Below, piece by piece: positions 1 to 15,000 of a DNA stretch of 64,000 bases (position 1 is its first letter; every line of letters begins with the position of its first letter). Source of the stretch: Leclercia adecarboxylata (GTDB taxonomy: Bacteria; Pseudomonadota; Gammaproteobacteria; Enterobacterales; Enterobacteriaceae); contig DERO01000012.1 in the NCBI GenBank assembly GCA_002360945.1, positions 46,311 through 110,310 on the forward strand. The letters run 5' to 3'. The notes under the pieces are model-generated. The model worked only from the letters and a program-made list of their open reading frames with translations. It was not told the origin of the DNA and did not search any database. The position numbers were made by a program, and so were the translations under genes.

Positions 1-3000
1 CAGCAGGGCGGCGTTCCAGGTGGCGTTACCCACCGTATCATCGCGATAGGCCGCCACAGGGTGCGTCGCATCCACGCTCAGCTCGCGGCTGAGGTCGTTG
101 ACCGCATCCAGCGCCACCGGCGTTGGGGTGATGTTCAGCGAGGCGGTGTCCTTATCGCCATTCGGTGCCGTCACGGTATAGACGAAGGTGTCCGGCGTGC
201 TGATGTGGTCGGCCCCCACCCCGGCCCGCAGGGTGTAGGTGTATTTCCCGTCGGCGTCGATCAGCAGGGTGCCGTACTGCCCCTCAATGCGCGTGGTGCC
301 GGTGGCGTTCACGTCGACCCCGTTCACCTGGGTGACATGCGAGCCGGCCGGCACGATGTCACTCTGCAGCACGTCGCCGGTGGTGGCGGCGGTGGTGCTG
401 GTGACGGCATAGACGTGATCCTGCAGGATGTTGATCTGGTAGCCGGTCAGGGCGGTGATCCCCGACACGGTGTTCATCAGGAAGATATAGTCCCCCGCCG
501 GCAGGGTCAGGGTCAGCGGTGCCGAGGTGCCGCCCAGCAGTGGCGCGCGCAGCCAGCCCGCCTCGGTGCGCATCCGCTCATAGCTCTGGGTCGCCGGGTT
601 GAACTTGTAGATGTAGAGGTCAAACACCGACGCCAGGGCTACCCCGCCGACAGAACCCTGAATCGTCATGGTGCGGGTGGTGCCTTCCGCCACGCTGTAC
701 TTCATGGTCTCGCTGCGATCGTCCAGCAGGTTGAGGTTCAGCACGTTACCCAGATTGACGCCCACCACGGTATAGCCGCTCTGGCTCGATAGGCCGTAGT
801 CGATGGCCTGCACCTGGGTGTTGAAGGTCAGCGAGGCGGTATCGTCCACTGCCGTCACGCTGTTTCTCACCGTGTTCTCACCGAGGGTGATGATCAGGCG
901 GGCGTCGTCGGTGGCCCCTTTCCCGGCGATGTTGTAGGTGAAGGTGTCGGTCCGGCCCAGCACCGAGGCGCTGGTGTTGGTCAGGGTGTAGGTGTAGCTC
1001 CCGTCGGCGTGCAGGGTCAGGGTGCCGTACAGCCCGTTGATGGTGGTGCCCGCCGCCCCCGACGCCACGTTAACGGTGAGGCCGCTGGCGTTGGTCACGC
1101 TGGTGACCACCGTGCCGTTTGGCGCGCTGTCGCTGCCGCTCACCGGATCGCTGTCGGTGATGACGTTGCCGTTTTTCACCAGCGCGCCGGTCAGGGTGCC
1201 CGCGGTGGTCTGGGTGACGTCCACATCAAGGCTGGTGTACGACCCGGTGGCCAGCAGGTTGGAGTTGTAGCTCAGGACGCGATACTGCCCGCCCGGCAGG
1301 CCGGTCAGGTTCAGGGTCACGCCGCTGGCCCCGAGGGTCAGGAGGTTAGCAAACTGCGGCAGGCCGGTATCCACTTCGGTGGTCCAGGTGGTGCCGTTCC
1401 AGCGTTGAACAATGATCTCCAGGGTGTTGAGCAGGGAGAGTACGATGCCGGTGGCGCTGGCGTTGATCTCCATATCCGCGCTGCCGCCGGTCGGTACGGT
1501 GAAGGTCACCTGGGCGGAGTTTTCCCCCAGCAGCGACAGCACGTTGCCGACGCCGCCTACCAGCTGGACGCCGTAGTCGCTGTACTGGGCGGTGCTGACG
1601 GTGGCGTTGGTGGTCAGCGCCAGGCCGACCACGTTGTCACTGGCCGACAGCGGCAGGTTTGGCGCAATCACCGTCCCGGTGACGGAGGTGTTACCCGCCG
1701 CATCGGTGGCCGAGAGGGTGATCCGCTCCCCTTCGGACTGCTTGTCGAGGAAGGTGTAGCTCCAGGTCCCCTGCGGCGTCGCGGTGGTGGTGACCACACT
1801 GTTATCGCTCAGCAGCAGGGTGATGGTGCTGCCCGCTTCGGCGGTGCCGCTCAGGACGCTGCCGTCGGCGTTGAAGGTCCCCTGCGGCGTACCCGGCGCG
1901 ACGGTATCCACCACAATCGAGCTCAGCGGCGCGACCGCGCTGGTGCCGACCGCATTGCCTGCGGTGGCGGTAAAGGCGTGCGGGCCATTCCCCAGCGGCA
2001 CGGTTGGCGTGTATGTCCAGACCCCCGCGCTGTTGGTGGTCACCGTGGCTAACAGCACGTTGTTGTCATACAGGGTGATGGTGGAAGAGGGCTGCGCGGT
2101 CCCGGTCAGGGTCGGGGTGGTGTCGTCCGTGCTCTGCCCGTTGAGCAGGTTGCCGATGATGCTGCCCGCGTTGTCGTTGACGCTGGTGATGACCGGTGGG
2201 TTCGGCACCAGCGAGTACGGCATCCGCAGATCCACCGTCAGCCCGGCGTTACCGGCCCGGTCGGTGGCAAAGACGTGCAGCAGCTCGGCGTTAACCTGCG
2301 GCGTGGAGAGCGCAATGCTGAACCTGCCGGAGGCATCCGCGACGCCGGTCCCCAGCACCGTCACGTTGTCGGTGCCGAGAATGGTCACGGTGCTGCCCGC
2401 CTCGGCGGTACCGTTGACCTGGCCGCCGCTGTTGAGGACGGTGAAGCCGCCCGGCGCCCCCGGTGCGACGGTATCCACGGTGATCGAGGTAATCGGTGAT
2501 GCCGCGCTGAGGTTGCCCGCCGCATCGGTCGCGGTGGCGGTGAAGTTATGCACTCCGTCAGTCAGCGTGGTGGTGGTCTGGGCCAGAGTCCACTGACCCT
2601 GGGCGTTGGCCGTCACCTGGCCTACCAGGGTGGTGCCGTCGTAGATGCGAACCGTTGCGCCCGCTTCGGCGGTGCCGTTGAGGGTCGGACGGGTGTCGTT
2701 GGTCGGATTGCCGTTAAGCACCGGACCCTGGATCGAGCCAACGTCATCCACCACCGAGGTGATAACCGGCGCGCCCGGGGCGGTGGCATCGAGGTTCAGG
2801 GTAAAGCCCGCGGTCGGCAGGCTGTCGTTGCCCACCGCGTCGGTAGCGATCACCGTCAGGCTGTGCTGGCCGTCGGCCAGCGGCGTGGTCGGGGTGAAGC
2901 TCCAGGTACTGTTGGCGTCAGCCACCACGCTGCCCAGCAGCACGTTGCCGTCGTAGACGCTCACCGTGGAGCCCGCTTCCGCCGTGCCGTTGAGGGTCGG

Positions 3001-6000
3001 TCTGGCGTCGTTGGTCAGCTGGCCGCTGGTGAGCGACACCAGGGTCCCGACGTCATCCACCACCGAGACCAGCACCGGCACCGCTGGCGGCAGGGTATCC
3101 ACCGTCAGGCTGAAGGTGGCGGACGGATCGCTGCTGTTGCCTGCCGCATCCGTCGCCACCGCCGTAAAGTTGTGCTGGGCGTTGGTGAGCGGCGTGGTCA
3201 GGGCAATCGTCCAGTTGCCGCTGCCGTCGGCGGTGGCGGTGCCCAGCAGGGTCTGGCCTTCAAAGAGCTGCACCCGGGCATTCGGTTCGCTGGTGCCGGT
3301 CAGCACCGGCAGGGTGTCATCGGTGCGCTGACCGCTGGTCAGGGCACCCGTGACGCTGCCGACGTCGTCCTGGGCCAGGGTGATGACCGGGGCGAGCGGT
3401 TTGAGGGTATCGACCACCACCGTGAAGCCCGCCGAGACTTCGCTGAGGTTGCCTGCCGCGTCGGTGGCGCTGGCAGTGAAGGTGTGGCTGCCGTTGCCGA
3501 GCTCGGTGCCCGGCGTGAAGGTCCAGTCGCCTGCGGCGCTGGCCTGCACGGTGCCGAGGGAGACGCCGTTGTCATAGAGGGTGACAGTAGCGTTGGCGGC
3601 GGCCCGGCCCGAGAGGGTTGGGGTGGTGTCGTCGGTCACCTGGCCGGAGACGGTGAGTGGCGTCTGGAGGGGGCCCACGTTATCGGCGGCGGAGACGATG
3701 GTCGGTGCCACCGGTGCCAGGGTATCCACCGTCAGAGTAAAGGCCCCGCTGGCCGGGCCGGTATTGCCGGCGAGATCGGTGGCTGTCAGGGTCACGCTGC
3801 GCAGCCCGTCCTCGAGAAGGGTGTCAGGCGTAAAGCTCCAGTTGCCCGCAGCGTTGACCACCGCGGAGCCGATCTCCTGCCCGTCGACGAGAATGTGGAT
3901 CGTCGCGCCCGCTTCACCGGTTCCGTTAAAGGTTGGCCGGTTGTCGTTGGTGACGCCGCCGTTGTTGATCGCGCCGGTAATTGTACCGACGTCATCCACC
4001 ACGCCTGTCAGGACCGGTGCCAGAGGAGCCACGGTATCGACGCTCAGCGAGAAGGCCGGCGAGGTGCCGGAGACGTTACCTGCCGCATCGGTGGCGCTGA
4101 CGCGCAGCTCGTGCGGACCCTGGGCCAGATCGCTGGTCGGGATAAAGTTCCAGTCACCGTCGGCGTTGACCAGCGCGGTGCCGATCTCGACACCGTTATC
4201 GAGGATATGCACGGTGCTACCCGCCACGCCGGTGCCGGTCAGTTCCGGACGCGCGTCGTTGGTGAGCTGGCCGCTGACCAGCAGGCCGGTGTTGCCCGCC
4301 ACGTCGTCGTTAACGCTGACCAGCACCGGGGTAGCAGGTGGCGTCATGTCGACGGTCAGGGTATACACCCCGGAGATCGGGCTGACGTTGCCTGCGGTGT
4401 CGGTGGCGATGGCGGTAAAGCTGTGTTCGCCTTCGGCCAGCACCACGGTTGGGGTGAAGCTCCAGATCCCGCTGGCGTTAGCCACCACGGTGCCGAGCAG
4501 TTTCGTGCCTTCATAGATGGCGACGCTGCTGCCCGCTTCCGCGCTGCCCGACAGGGTCGGGGTGTTGTCGTTGGTGACGCCGCCGTTGACCACGTTGCCG
4601 GTCACCGGCCCCACGTCATCGTTGGCCCCGGTGATCACCGGCGCAGCGGAGAGGGTATCCACCACCAGTGAGAACGGTGCCGAAGGCAGGCTTTCGTTGC
4701 CCGCCGGATCGGTGGCGGTGAGAAGCAGGGTATAAGTACCGTCGCCCAGCGCCTGTGGCAGGGTAAAGCTCCAGGCCCCGGTGGTGCTTACCGGAACACT
4801 GCCCAGCAGGGTATCGCCGGAATAAACGTTAATCACATCCCCCGGCGTGGCGGTGCCGTTGAGGGTTGGCTGGTTGTCGTCGGTTGGTCTGCCGCTGACC
4901 ACCGCCCCGGTGACGGTGCCGACATCATCCACCAGGGTGCCAAAGGCTGGCGCGGCTGGCGGGGTGAGATCGATATTGACCGTCGCCCCCGGCGACTGGC
5001 CGCTGGTCTGGCCGTCGACGGTGGCGGTGACGCTGAAGCTGTGGCTGCCTTCCGCGAGGGTGGTGACCGGGAACGTCCAGGCCCCGGAGGTGGCGTCGGC
5101 GGTAACGGTGCCCAGCGCCGTGGTGCTGCCGTCCAGATAGATGGTCACCAGACTGCCCGGGATCGCCGTCCCGGTCAGGGTTGGGGTGGCGTCGTTAGAG
5201 CTGCCGCCTTTAACGTTGACGCTGCCGCCGGTGCCGTTGTCATCCAGGATGGCGTCGATGGTCGGGACGTCCGGCAGCGCAGGCGTGGCCGGAACGTTGT
5301 AGGTCGAAGGATCGCTGAGGTTGCCCGCCACGTCGCTGGCGGTCAGGCTGAGGGTCACCGCATCGCTTTGCGGCGGGGTCAGGGCCACGGAGAACTGCCC
5401 CTGGGCATTGGTGACGCCGGTGCCCAGCACCACGTTGTCCGGGCCACGTACCGTCACGGTGGAGCCCGCTTCGGCGGTGCCGGTCAGCGGGGTACCGCCG
5501 GAGACAATGCCGGTCACCGCAGGCGCACCCGGCGCCTGGGTGTCCACGATCAGGTTAACCGGCGTGCTTTCGCTGATGTTGCCCGCCGCATCCGTCGCCA
5601 CCAGGGTGAAGGTGTGTGGGCTATCGGACAGCGGCGTGCCGCTGGCGATGGGCAGCGTCCACTGTCCCTGGGCGTTGGTTTGCACCTCGCCCACCGGATT
5701 ACCATCGACAAAGACGGTAAGGGTGCTCAGCGGCTCGCCGGTGCCGCTCAGGGTCGGGGTGCTGCTGTTAGCGTAAAGCGCACCGTTGGCGAGGGTGCTG
5801 TCGGAGATATCCAGTAGTTGCGGGATCGCCGGCGGTACGGTGTCGATGGTGAAGGTAAAGGGACTGCCCGCATTGCTGACGTTCCCGGCGGCATCCATCG
5901 CCGCCACGGTCAGGGTGGTCGCGCCATCCTTCAGCGCCGGCGTGGTGATGGTCCAGTTGCCGTTGCTCACCAGGCCGCGTCCCACCTCAATGCCGTTGCT

Positions 6001-9000
6001 GTAGAGGATCACCGTGGTGCCGTTTTCCCCGCTGCCGGTGACGGTCGGGGTGGTGTCGTTGCTGCTGCTGCCCGCCACGATGTTGCCGGTGACCGGCCCG
6101 ATGTTATCCGCCACGCTGGTGATAACCGGGATCTCCGGCACGAGGCTGTCGACGGTGACGGTCATGGTGTCCGACACTTCCGAGACGTTGCCGGCCCGGT
6201 CGGTGGCGGTGAGGGTAAAGCTATGCGTCCCCTCGGTCAGCGGCGTATCGGAACGCCACGTCCAGTTGCCGTTAATGTCCACCACCGCTTCGCCCACCGG
6301 CACGTTACCGTTCACGGTCTGGTCATAGATGGTGATGGTGTCATCCGGCGTGCCGGTACCCGTCAGTACCGGACGGGTATCGTTGGTGGCACCGTTGTTG
6401 CCCACCGGGCCGGTAATGTCGCTGACGTTATCGGTCACCACCGGCAGCCCAGGTGCGTCCGGAGCCTCGGTATCGATGGTGATGGTCACCGGATTCGACG
6501 GCGCACTCTCGTTGCCCGCGCCATCACTGCTGGTGACGATCAACACGAGGTTATAGGTGCCGTTCGGCAGATCCGCTGGCGGCGTCCAGCTCCAGGTCCC
6601 CCCAGGCTGAACGGTGGTTTCGCCGATAGGCGTGGTGCCGTCATAGATGGTGACGATATCGCCCTCATTCCCGGTGCCGCTGAGGGTTGGCGTGGTATCG
6701 CGGGTGCTGCCCCCGCCGGTAATGGTTGTCTCGCCACTGCCGTCAGGGTTAACGGTGATGTCCGGGATGTCCGGCGTGGCCGGGGCCACGGTATCCACCA
6801 CCAGATTAAAGGTGCCGGAGGTGGCGGTGTTGCCCGCCGCATCGCTGACCGTGGCGGTCAGGGCGTGGGTGCCGTTCCCCAGCGGCGTGGTGAGCTGCAC
6901 GCTCCATGCCCCCGTCGCGCTGGTGGTGGCCGTGCCGAGCAGGGTGGTGCCTTCATAGAGGCTGATCTGCGCGTTGGCCGGGCCGGTCCCGCGGATCAGC
7001 GGCAGGGTTTCGTCGGTCGGCTGGCCGCTGACCACGTCGCCGGTGACGCTGCCGGTGCTGTCCACCGCCAGGGTGATGGCCGGAGCGGCTGGCGGCACGG
7101 TGTCGATGGTGACGTTAAAGGCTTCAGACGGCTCGCCGGTGTTCCCGGCGGCATCGGTCGCCACCACGGTGATCGCATGGGGCCCTTCGCTGAGGGCATC
7201 CTCCGGAGTGAAGGTCCATTCGCCCCCTGCGCCCACCTGGGTGGTTCCCACCTCCACGCCATCCACCCGAATGCTGAGGGTGGCCCCCGCTTCCCCGGTG
7301 CCGTTCAGGGTTGGGCGGGTGTCGTTGGTCGGGCTGTTGTTGACAATCGCCACCGCGCTGCCGGAGGTGTCGTTGATCACCGAGGTGATCGCCGGGGCGT
7401 CCGGGGCGGTGGCATCCACCACGATGCTCCAGCTGTTGGAGGCGGCGCTGTTATTGCCCGCGGCGTCGACGGACTGCGCCGTCAGGACGTGGCCGCCGTC
7501 AGGCAGCGCGGCGGAGAGCTGGAGCTCCCAGTTGCCGCCCGCGCTGGTCTGGGTGGTGCCGATAAGCGTCGTGCCGCTGTAGATCTCGATGGTGGTGTTG
7601 GCAGGCCCGGTGCCGCGGAGCAGCGGTGTTGCATCGTTGGTGGTCTGCCCGTCGGTGACGGTACCGGTATACACACTCACGTTATCCACCACGTCGGTAA
7701 TGGCCGGAACGGCCGGTGGCGTGGTGTCCGGGGCGGTGATCTGCCCTTCCGCACCGGTGTTCCCGGCTCTGTCGGTGGCAGTCACGGTCAGCAGTTCGCC
7801 GTTCGCTTTCGGCGTGGTGAGGGTGAGGGAGAAGCTGCCGTTGTTGTTGACCACGCCGGTGCCGATCACCGTGTTGCCATCGCGCACGGTGATGGTGCTG
7901 CCCGCTTCGCCCTGGCCGGTGAGGGTATTGCCGTTATTGAGAAGGGTGAGGCTGTTCGGTGCGCCCGGCGCGACAGTGTCGACGGTAATGGAGGTCACCG
8001 GCGATGCCGCGCTGAGGTTGCCCGCCGCATCGGTGGCGGTGGCGGTAAAGTTATGCACCCCGTCGTTGAGGGCAACAGTGGTCTGGGTCAGGGTCCACTG
8101 GCCCTGGGCGTTGGCGAGGGTCTCGCCCACCAGGGTTTCGCCGTCGTAAATGCGCACGATGGCGTTGGCTTCGGCGGTGCCGTTGAGGGTCGGACGGGTG
8201 TCGTTGGTCGGGTTGCCGCTGAGCACCGGACCCTGCACCGTCCCGACGTCATCCACCACCGAGGTAATGGTCGGGGCCACCGGGGCGGTGGCGTCAACGT
8301 TGATCACAAACCCGGCGGTTGGCGGGCTGACGTTGCCCGCCGCGTCGGTGGTGGTGACCGTCAGGGTATGAGTCCCGTCGGCCAGCGGGCTGAGCGGGGT
8401 GAAGCTCCAGGCGTTGTTGGCCCCGACGGAGGCAGTACCGAGCAGGGTGGTGCCGTCGTAGACGTTCACCGTGGTGCCCGCTTCCGCCGTGCCGCTGAGG
8501 GTTGGTCTGGCGTCGTTGGTCAGCTGGCCGTTCGTGAGGTCCACCCTCTCGCCGACATCATCCGTGACCGCGGCCAGCACCGGCGCAACGGGCACCTGGG
8601 TATCTACCGTCAGGGTGAAGGTGGCGGACGGATCGCTGGCGTTGCCTGCGGCATCGATCGCTACCGCGGTGAAGCTGTGCTGGCTATCGCTGAGCTGGGT
8701 GTTCACCTCGATTGACCAGTTACCGCTGCCATCCGCTTTGCCTTCGCCGACCAGCACGTCATCAGCAAAAATCCGCACCACGGCGTTCGGTTCGCTGCTG
8801 CCGGTGAGCACCGGCTGCTGATCGTTGGTGGTGCGGCCGCTGGTGAGCGGGCCGGTCACCGGGCCAACGTCGTCAATCGCCAGGGCGATGGTTGGCGGGG
8901 TGGGTTTCAGGGTATCGACAATCAGCGTGAAGCCCGGCGAGGTTTCGCTGAGGTTGCCAGCCGCGTCAATGGCGCTGGTGGTGAAGGTGTGGCTGCCGTT

Positions 9001-12000
9001 GCCGAGCGCCGTGGTCGGGGTCCAGCTCCAGTCGCCGGTTTCGCTGGCCTGCACGGTGCCGACCAGAGCCCCGTTGTCGTAAAGGGTGACGGTGGTGTTG
9101 GCTTCTGCTTTGCCGGTCAGCGTTGGCGTGGCGTCATCGGTGGCCTGGCCGGAGGTGGTGATCGGATCCTGGATGCTGCCCACGTTATCGGCAGCCGCAA
9201 CGATGGTTGGCGCCGCCGGTGCCAGGGTATCGACCGTCAGGATAAAGGGATCGCTGGCAGGGCCGGTGTTCCCGGCGGTGTCGGTGGCGGTAAAGCGGAT
9301 ACTGCGGGTACCTTCATCCAGCGCCGTCTCCGGGGTGAAGGTCCAGCTGCCCGCGGCGTTAACTACCGCGGTGCCGATCTCCAGCTCGTCGACAATGATG
9401 TGGATGGTGGCACCCACTTCGCCGCTGCCGGTAAAGGTTGGGCGGGCGTCGTTGGTGACATCGCCGCTGTCCAGCGTGCCGGTCACGGTGCCGACATCAT
9501 CCACCGCGGTGAGCAGAACCGGTGCCAGCGGGGCGGCAGTGTCGATGTTCAGCGAGAACGCGGGCGAGGTGCCGGAGACGTTGCCTGCGGCATCGGTGGC
9601 GCTGACGCGCAGATCGTGTGGCCCGGAGGCCAGATCGCGGGTCGGGGTAAAGCTCCAGCTGCCGCTGGCGCTGACCAGCGCGGTGCCGATCTCGATCCCG
9701 TTATCCAGAATGTGAACGGTACTGCCCGCCACGCCGGTACCGGTCAGCTCCGGGCGCACATCGTTGGTGATCTGCTCGTTGGTCAGCGGGCCGGTCGTGC
9801 CCGGCACATCGTCGTTGACGCTGGTGATGACTGGCGTGGCCGGTGGGGTCATGTCGACGGTCAGAATATAGGCCCCGGAGATCGGGGTGACGTTGCCCGC
9901 GCTGTCGGTAGCGACGGCGGTAAAGACGTGCTGACCTTCCGCCAGCACGCTGGTCGGGGTGAAGCTCCAGGCCCCGGTGTTGCTGGCGGTGACGGTGCCA
10001 ATCAGCCTGATGCCGTCATAGATGGCGACGCTGCTGTTGGCTTCTGCGGTACCCGTCAGGGTCGGGGTGTTGTCGTTAGTGCTGCCGCCGTTGGCGACGT
10101 TGCCGGTGACCGGCCCGACGTCATCGTTGGCCCCGGTGATGACCACTTCGCCCGCGGTGGTATCCACTACCAGGGAGAACGGTGCCGAGCGCGGGCTTTC
10201 GTTGCCGGCCGGATCGGTGGCGCTGAGGGTCAGGGCGTAGGTGCCGTCATCCAGCGGTTCGGTCAGGGTGATGCTCCAGGCCCCGGTATTGCCCACCGTG
10301 GCGGTGCCGATCAGGGTATCGTCGGCGTACAGGCGGATCACATCCCCCGGCGTGGCCGTCCCGTTGAAGGTTGGCAGATCGTCATTGGTCGCTCTGCCGC
10401 TGACCACCGCGCCGGTCTGCGGGCCGACGTCGTCTACCACGCTGCCAAAGGTCGGAGCGGTCGGAGCGGTGAGATCGATATTGACCGTGGCTTCAGGCGA
10501 CTGGCCGCTGGTTTCCCCGTCGACGGTGGCGGTGACGCTGAAGCTGTGGCTGCCTTCCCCGAGGGTGGCGATCGGGAACGACCAGACCCCGGTGGCGGCG
10601 TCGGCGGTGGCAGTGCCCAGCGGCGTGGTGCTGCCGTCCTGGTAAATGGTCACCAGGCTGCCCGGGATCGCCGTGCCGGTGAGGGTCGGGGTGGCGTCAT
10701 TGGAGCTGCCGCCTTTGACGTTGATGCTGCCGTCGGTGCCGTTATCATCCAGGATGGCGACGATGACCGGCACGTCTGGCAGTTGTGGCGTCGGCAGGAC
10801 GTTAAAGTCGACCGGTTCGCTGACGTTGCCCGCCGGATCGCTCGCCACCACGCTCAGCGTGGCTTCGTTGTACTGCGGTGGGGTCAGGGCTACCGAGAAC
10901 TGCCCCTCGGCATTGGCGACCCCGGTGCCCAGCACCACGTTGTCCGGGCCTCGCACCGTCACGGTGGAGCCTGCTTCAGCGGTGCCGGTCAGCGGCGTAC
11001 CGCCGGAGACGACCTCGGTGACCACCGGCGCATCCGGCGCGTCGGTATCAATCACCACGCTGACCGGGCTGCTTTCGCTGGTATTGCCGGCGGCATCAGT
11101 CGCCACCAAGGTGATGGTGTGCGTGTCATCCGGCAGTTCGCTGCCGGCCGGCAGCGGGAAGGTCCACTGTCCCTGCTCGTTGACCTGCACCTGGCCGAGC
11201 GGATTGCCGTCAACCGAGACGGTGAGGGTGCTCAGCGGCTCGCCGGTGCCGCTCAGGGTCGGGGTGCTGCTGTTAGCATAGAGCGTGCCGTTGGCGAGGG
11301 TGCTGTCAGAAATCTCCAGCAGCTGCGGGTTGCCCGGCGGCACGGTGTCGATGGTGAGGGCAAAGTCACTGCCCGCGCTGCTGGCGTTCCCGGCGGCATC
11401 CAGCGCCGCCACGGTCAGGGTGGTCGGGCCATCCTTCAGCGCGCTGGCGGTGATGGTCCAGCTGCCGTTGCTCACCAGCCCGCGTCCTACCTCAACGCCG
11501 TTGCTGTAGAGGATCACCGTGGTGCCGTTTTCGCCGGTGCCGGTGACGGTTGGGGTGGTGTCGTTGGTGCTGCTGCCCGCCGCGAGGGTGTCATTCACGG
11601 TGGCAATCACCGGGATCTCCGGCACGAGGCTGTCAACGGTCACTGTGATGGTGTTTGACACCACCGAAGCGTTGCCCGCCGGATCGGTGGCGATAACGGT
11701 AAAGCTGTGCGTCCCTTCCGCCAGCGGCTCATCGGCGCGCCATGTCCAGTTGCCGTTGATGTCGACCACCACTTCGCCCACCAGCACGTTGCCGGTCTCA
11801 GTCTGGTCGTAGATGCTGATCACGTCATCCGGCGTGCCGGTGCCGCTCAGCACCGGACGGGTGTCGTTGGTGGCACCGTTGTTGCCCACCGGGCCGGTAA
11901 TTTCGCTGACGTTATCGGTCACCACCGGTGCGTCAGGTTGCGCCGGTGCGTCGGTATCAATGGTGATGGATACCGGCTGGGACGGGGCGCTCTCGTTGCC

Positions 12001-15000
12001 CGCACCGTCTTTGTTGGTCACGGTCAGGCTAAGGTCGTAGGTGCCATTGGGCAATCCTGCAGGCGGGGTCCAGCTCCAGTTGCCCCCCGCCGGAATGGTG
12101 GTTTCGCCAATTTTAGTGGTGCCGTCGTAAATGGAGACGATATCGCCTGCCGTGCCGGTACCGCTCAGGGTCGGGGTGGTGTCGCGGGTGCTGCCGCCGG
12201 AGGTGAGGGTCTCTTCCGTGCCGCCTTCAGGATTGACGGTGATCGCCGGAATGCCCGGGGTGCCCGGGGCCAGGGTATCGACGACCAGGTTAAAGCTGCC
12301 GGAGGTGGCGGTGTTGCCCACCGCATCGCTGACTGACGCAGTGAGAACGTGGGTGCCGTTAACCAGCGGGGTGGCAAGCTGCAGGCTCCAGACGCCCTCC
12401 CCATTGCTGGTGGTGGTGCCGAGCAGGGTGGTGCCTTCGTAGATGCTGATCTGCGAGTTCGCCGGGCCGCTGCCGTGGATCACCGGCCGGGTTTCATCGG
12501 TCGGCACGTTATTGGTTACATCCCCCTGAATGCTGCCGGTATTGTCTTCAACGCGGGTAATGACCGGGACGGTGGGGGCCTGGGTATCGATGGTCAGAGT
12601 AAAGGATCCGGAGGCGGGGCTGCTGTTACCGGCGGCATCTGTCGCCACCGTGGTGATCTCGTGCTGACCATCCAGCAGCGCCGTGGTCGGGGTGAAACTC
12701 CACTCCCCGCCGTTGCCCACCTGGGCGGTACCCACTTCCACGCCGTCCACGCGGATGCTGATGGTCGAACCCACTTCGCCGGTGCCGTAGAGGGTCGGGC
12801 GGTTGTCGTTGGTGGTGCCGTTGTTGTCGATGGCCACGGCGGTTTCAGGCAGATCGTTGATCACCTGGGAAATCGCCGGGGTGGCCGGTGGCGTGGCATC
12901 GATGATGATGGTCCAGCTGCCGGAGGATTCGCTGCGGTTGTCATTGCGATCCACGGCCTGCGCCGTCAGGACGTAGCCGCCGTCGTCAATCAGCAGCAGC
13001 TCGGTAGACCAGTTGCCGTCCGCGTCCACTTCGGCAAAGCCAACCTGATCCGTGCCGCTGTAGATGTAGATGGTCGCCCCCGGTTCGCCGGTGCCGCTGA
13101 TCACCGGTTGGGTGTCATTGGTGATCTGCCCGTCGCGGATCACGCCGGTGATGCCCTCCACGTCATCCACCACGCTGGTGATGACCGGGGCCTGCGGCGG
13201 CGTCACGTCCGGGGCGCTCACGCTGCCTTCCGGCCCGGTGTTACCCGCTGCGTCGGTGGCGGTGACCGCCAGATCCTGGCCGTTCAGGCGTGGGGTGGAG
13301 AGGATAATTTCGAAGCTGCCGTCAGTGCCGGCAACGCCTCTGCCGATAACGTCGTCGCCATCGCGAATGGTGACGGTGCTGCCCGCTTCCGCCTTACCGG
13401 TGACCACGGAGCCTTCAGGATTGATCGCCAGATCGGTCGGTGCGTCAGGCGGTGTGACATCGCCCACCACGGCGCTGATTGGCGGGCTCTGGTTTCCGGC
13501 GGCATCGGAGGCCACCACGCTGAGGGTATCCCCTTCGGTTTGCGCCTCGTTGAGGGGAACCTGGTAGTCGCCGTTGGCGTCGGTCTGGCCGGTGCCAATC
13601 ACCTTGCCGTTACTGTCGGTGATGGTGATCGTGCTGTTTGGCTCGGCGCTGCCGATGACCTCGGTGCCGCCCGGGATCAGGCTGATGGTCGGCTGGTCCG
13701 GCGGCGTGCGGTCAATGGTGAACGCAAACGGTGCGGACGGATCGCTGGTATTGCCCGTCAGGTCGGTCTCCGTCAGGGTGATGGAGTGCGCGCCATCGGC
13801 AAGCGGCGTGTCTGGCGTAAAGCTCCATTTGCCGTCTGCGCCCACCGTGGCCTGGCCCACGGGCTGACCGTTGTCATAGATCGTGATGGTGCTGCCGGGT
13901 TCCCCGGTGCCGGTCAGGGCAGGGCGGTTGGCATCGGTGCTCTGCCCGGCGACAAGTACGCCCTGCACCGTCCCGGTGGTGTCCGTCACCGTCACGCCGG
14001 AAGGGGCGTTCGGGGCGAGGGTATCCACGGTAAAACCGAATACTGGCGAGGCCGGGCCGGTGTTGCCCGCGCCGTCGGTGGCCCGGGTGGTGATCTGGTG
14101 TGCGCCTTCGCCCAGCGCGGTGGCCGGGGTGAAGGTCCAGTTGCCGTCGCTGTTGACCTGGGCGGTGCCGATGGCGGTACCCTTGTCGTAAACCGTGATG
14201 GTGCTGCCGGGTTCGCCGCTGCCGCTAAAGGTCGGGCGGGCGTCATCGGTGGTCTGGCCGCTGGTGAGCGATCCGGTCACGCTGCCCACGTCATCGACAA
14301 CGCTGTTAAGGGTCGGGGCCTGCGGCGGCGTGGTATCCGCGGCGGTCACCGTCGTGCCCGGTCCGGTATTGCCTGCCCCGTCGGTCGGGGTCGCGGTCAG
14401 GGTCTCGCCGTTGGTGTAGGGCTTGCCGAGATCGACAGTGAATTCGCCGTTGCCGTTGGTCTGGCCCCGGCCGATCACGTTGCCGTTGGCATCGGTGACG
14501 GTGATGGTGCTGTTGGCTTCGGCGCTCCCGCTAAGCTGGGTGCCATCTGCGGAGAATCTGAGGTTGGTCGCTGCGCCCGGAGGCGTGGTGTCGTTCGGAT
14601 TGGTGCCCGGCAGCGTCGGGTTACTGCCATTGCCATTCCCCCCGTCAGTGCCACTTCCACTGCCGTTATCACTGTCGCTCCCGCCACCACCGCCTCCGCC
14701 ACCACCTGCGGCCAGCGCAATGCCGCCTGCCACCGCCACGCCACCCAGCGCCCACGGCCAGATCGCCGCCTCACCGGCCGACGCGGTGGTGGTGCCTGCC
14801 AGCAGGGCATCAACGGAGGCGATCGACTGGTAGCTCTCTGCCGCTATCGGATCGGCAATCCACCACAGGGCACCGTTACTCTCTTCCAGTACCAGCTGGC
14901 TGATCCCCTGTTCACCGGCAACAAAGAAATTTTTGAGGGTCAGGGTTTCGCCGTCGGCCAGCTTAACAATCAGGTCGTTACCGCTGCGTTCATAGTCGAG

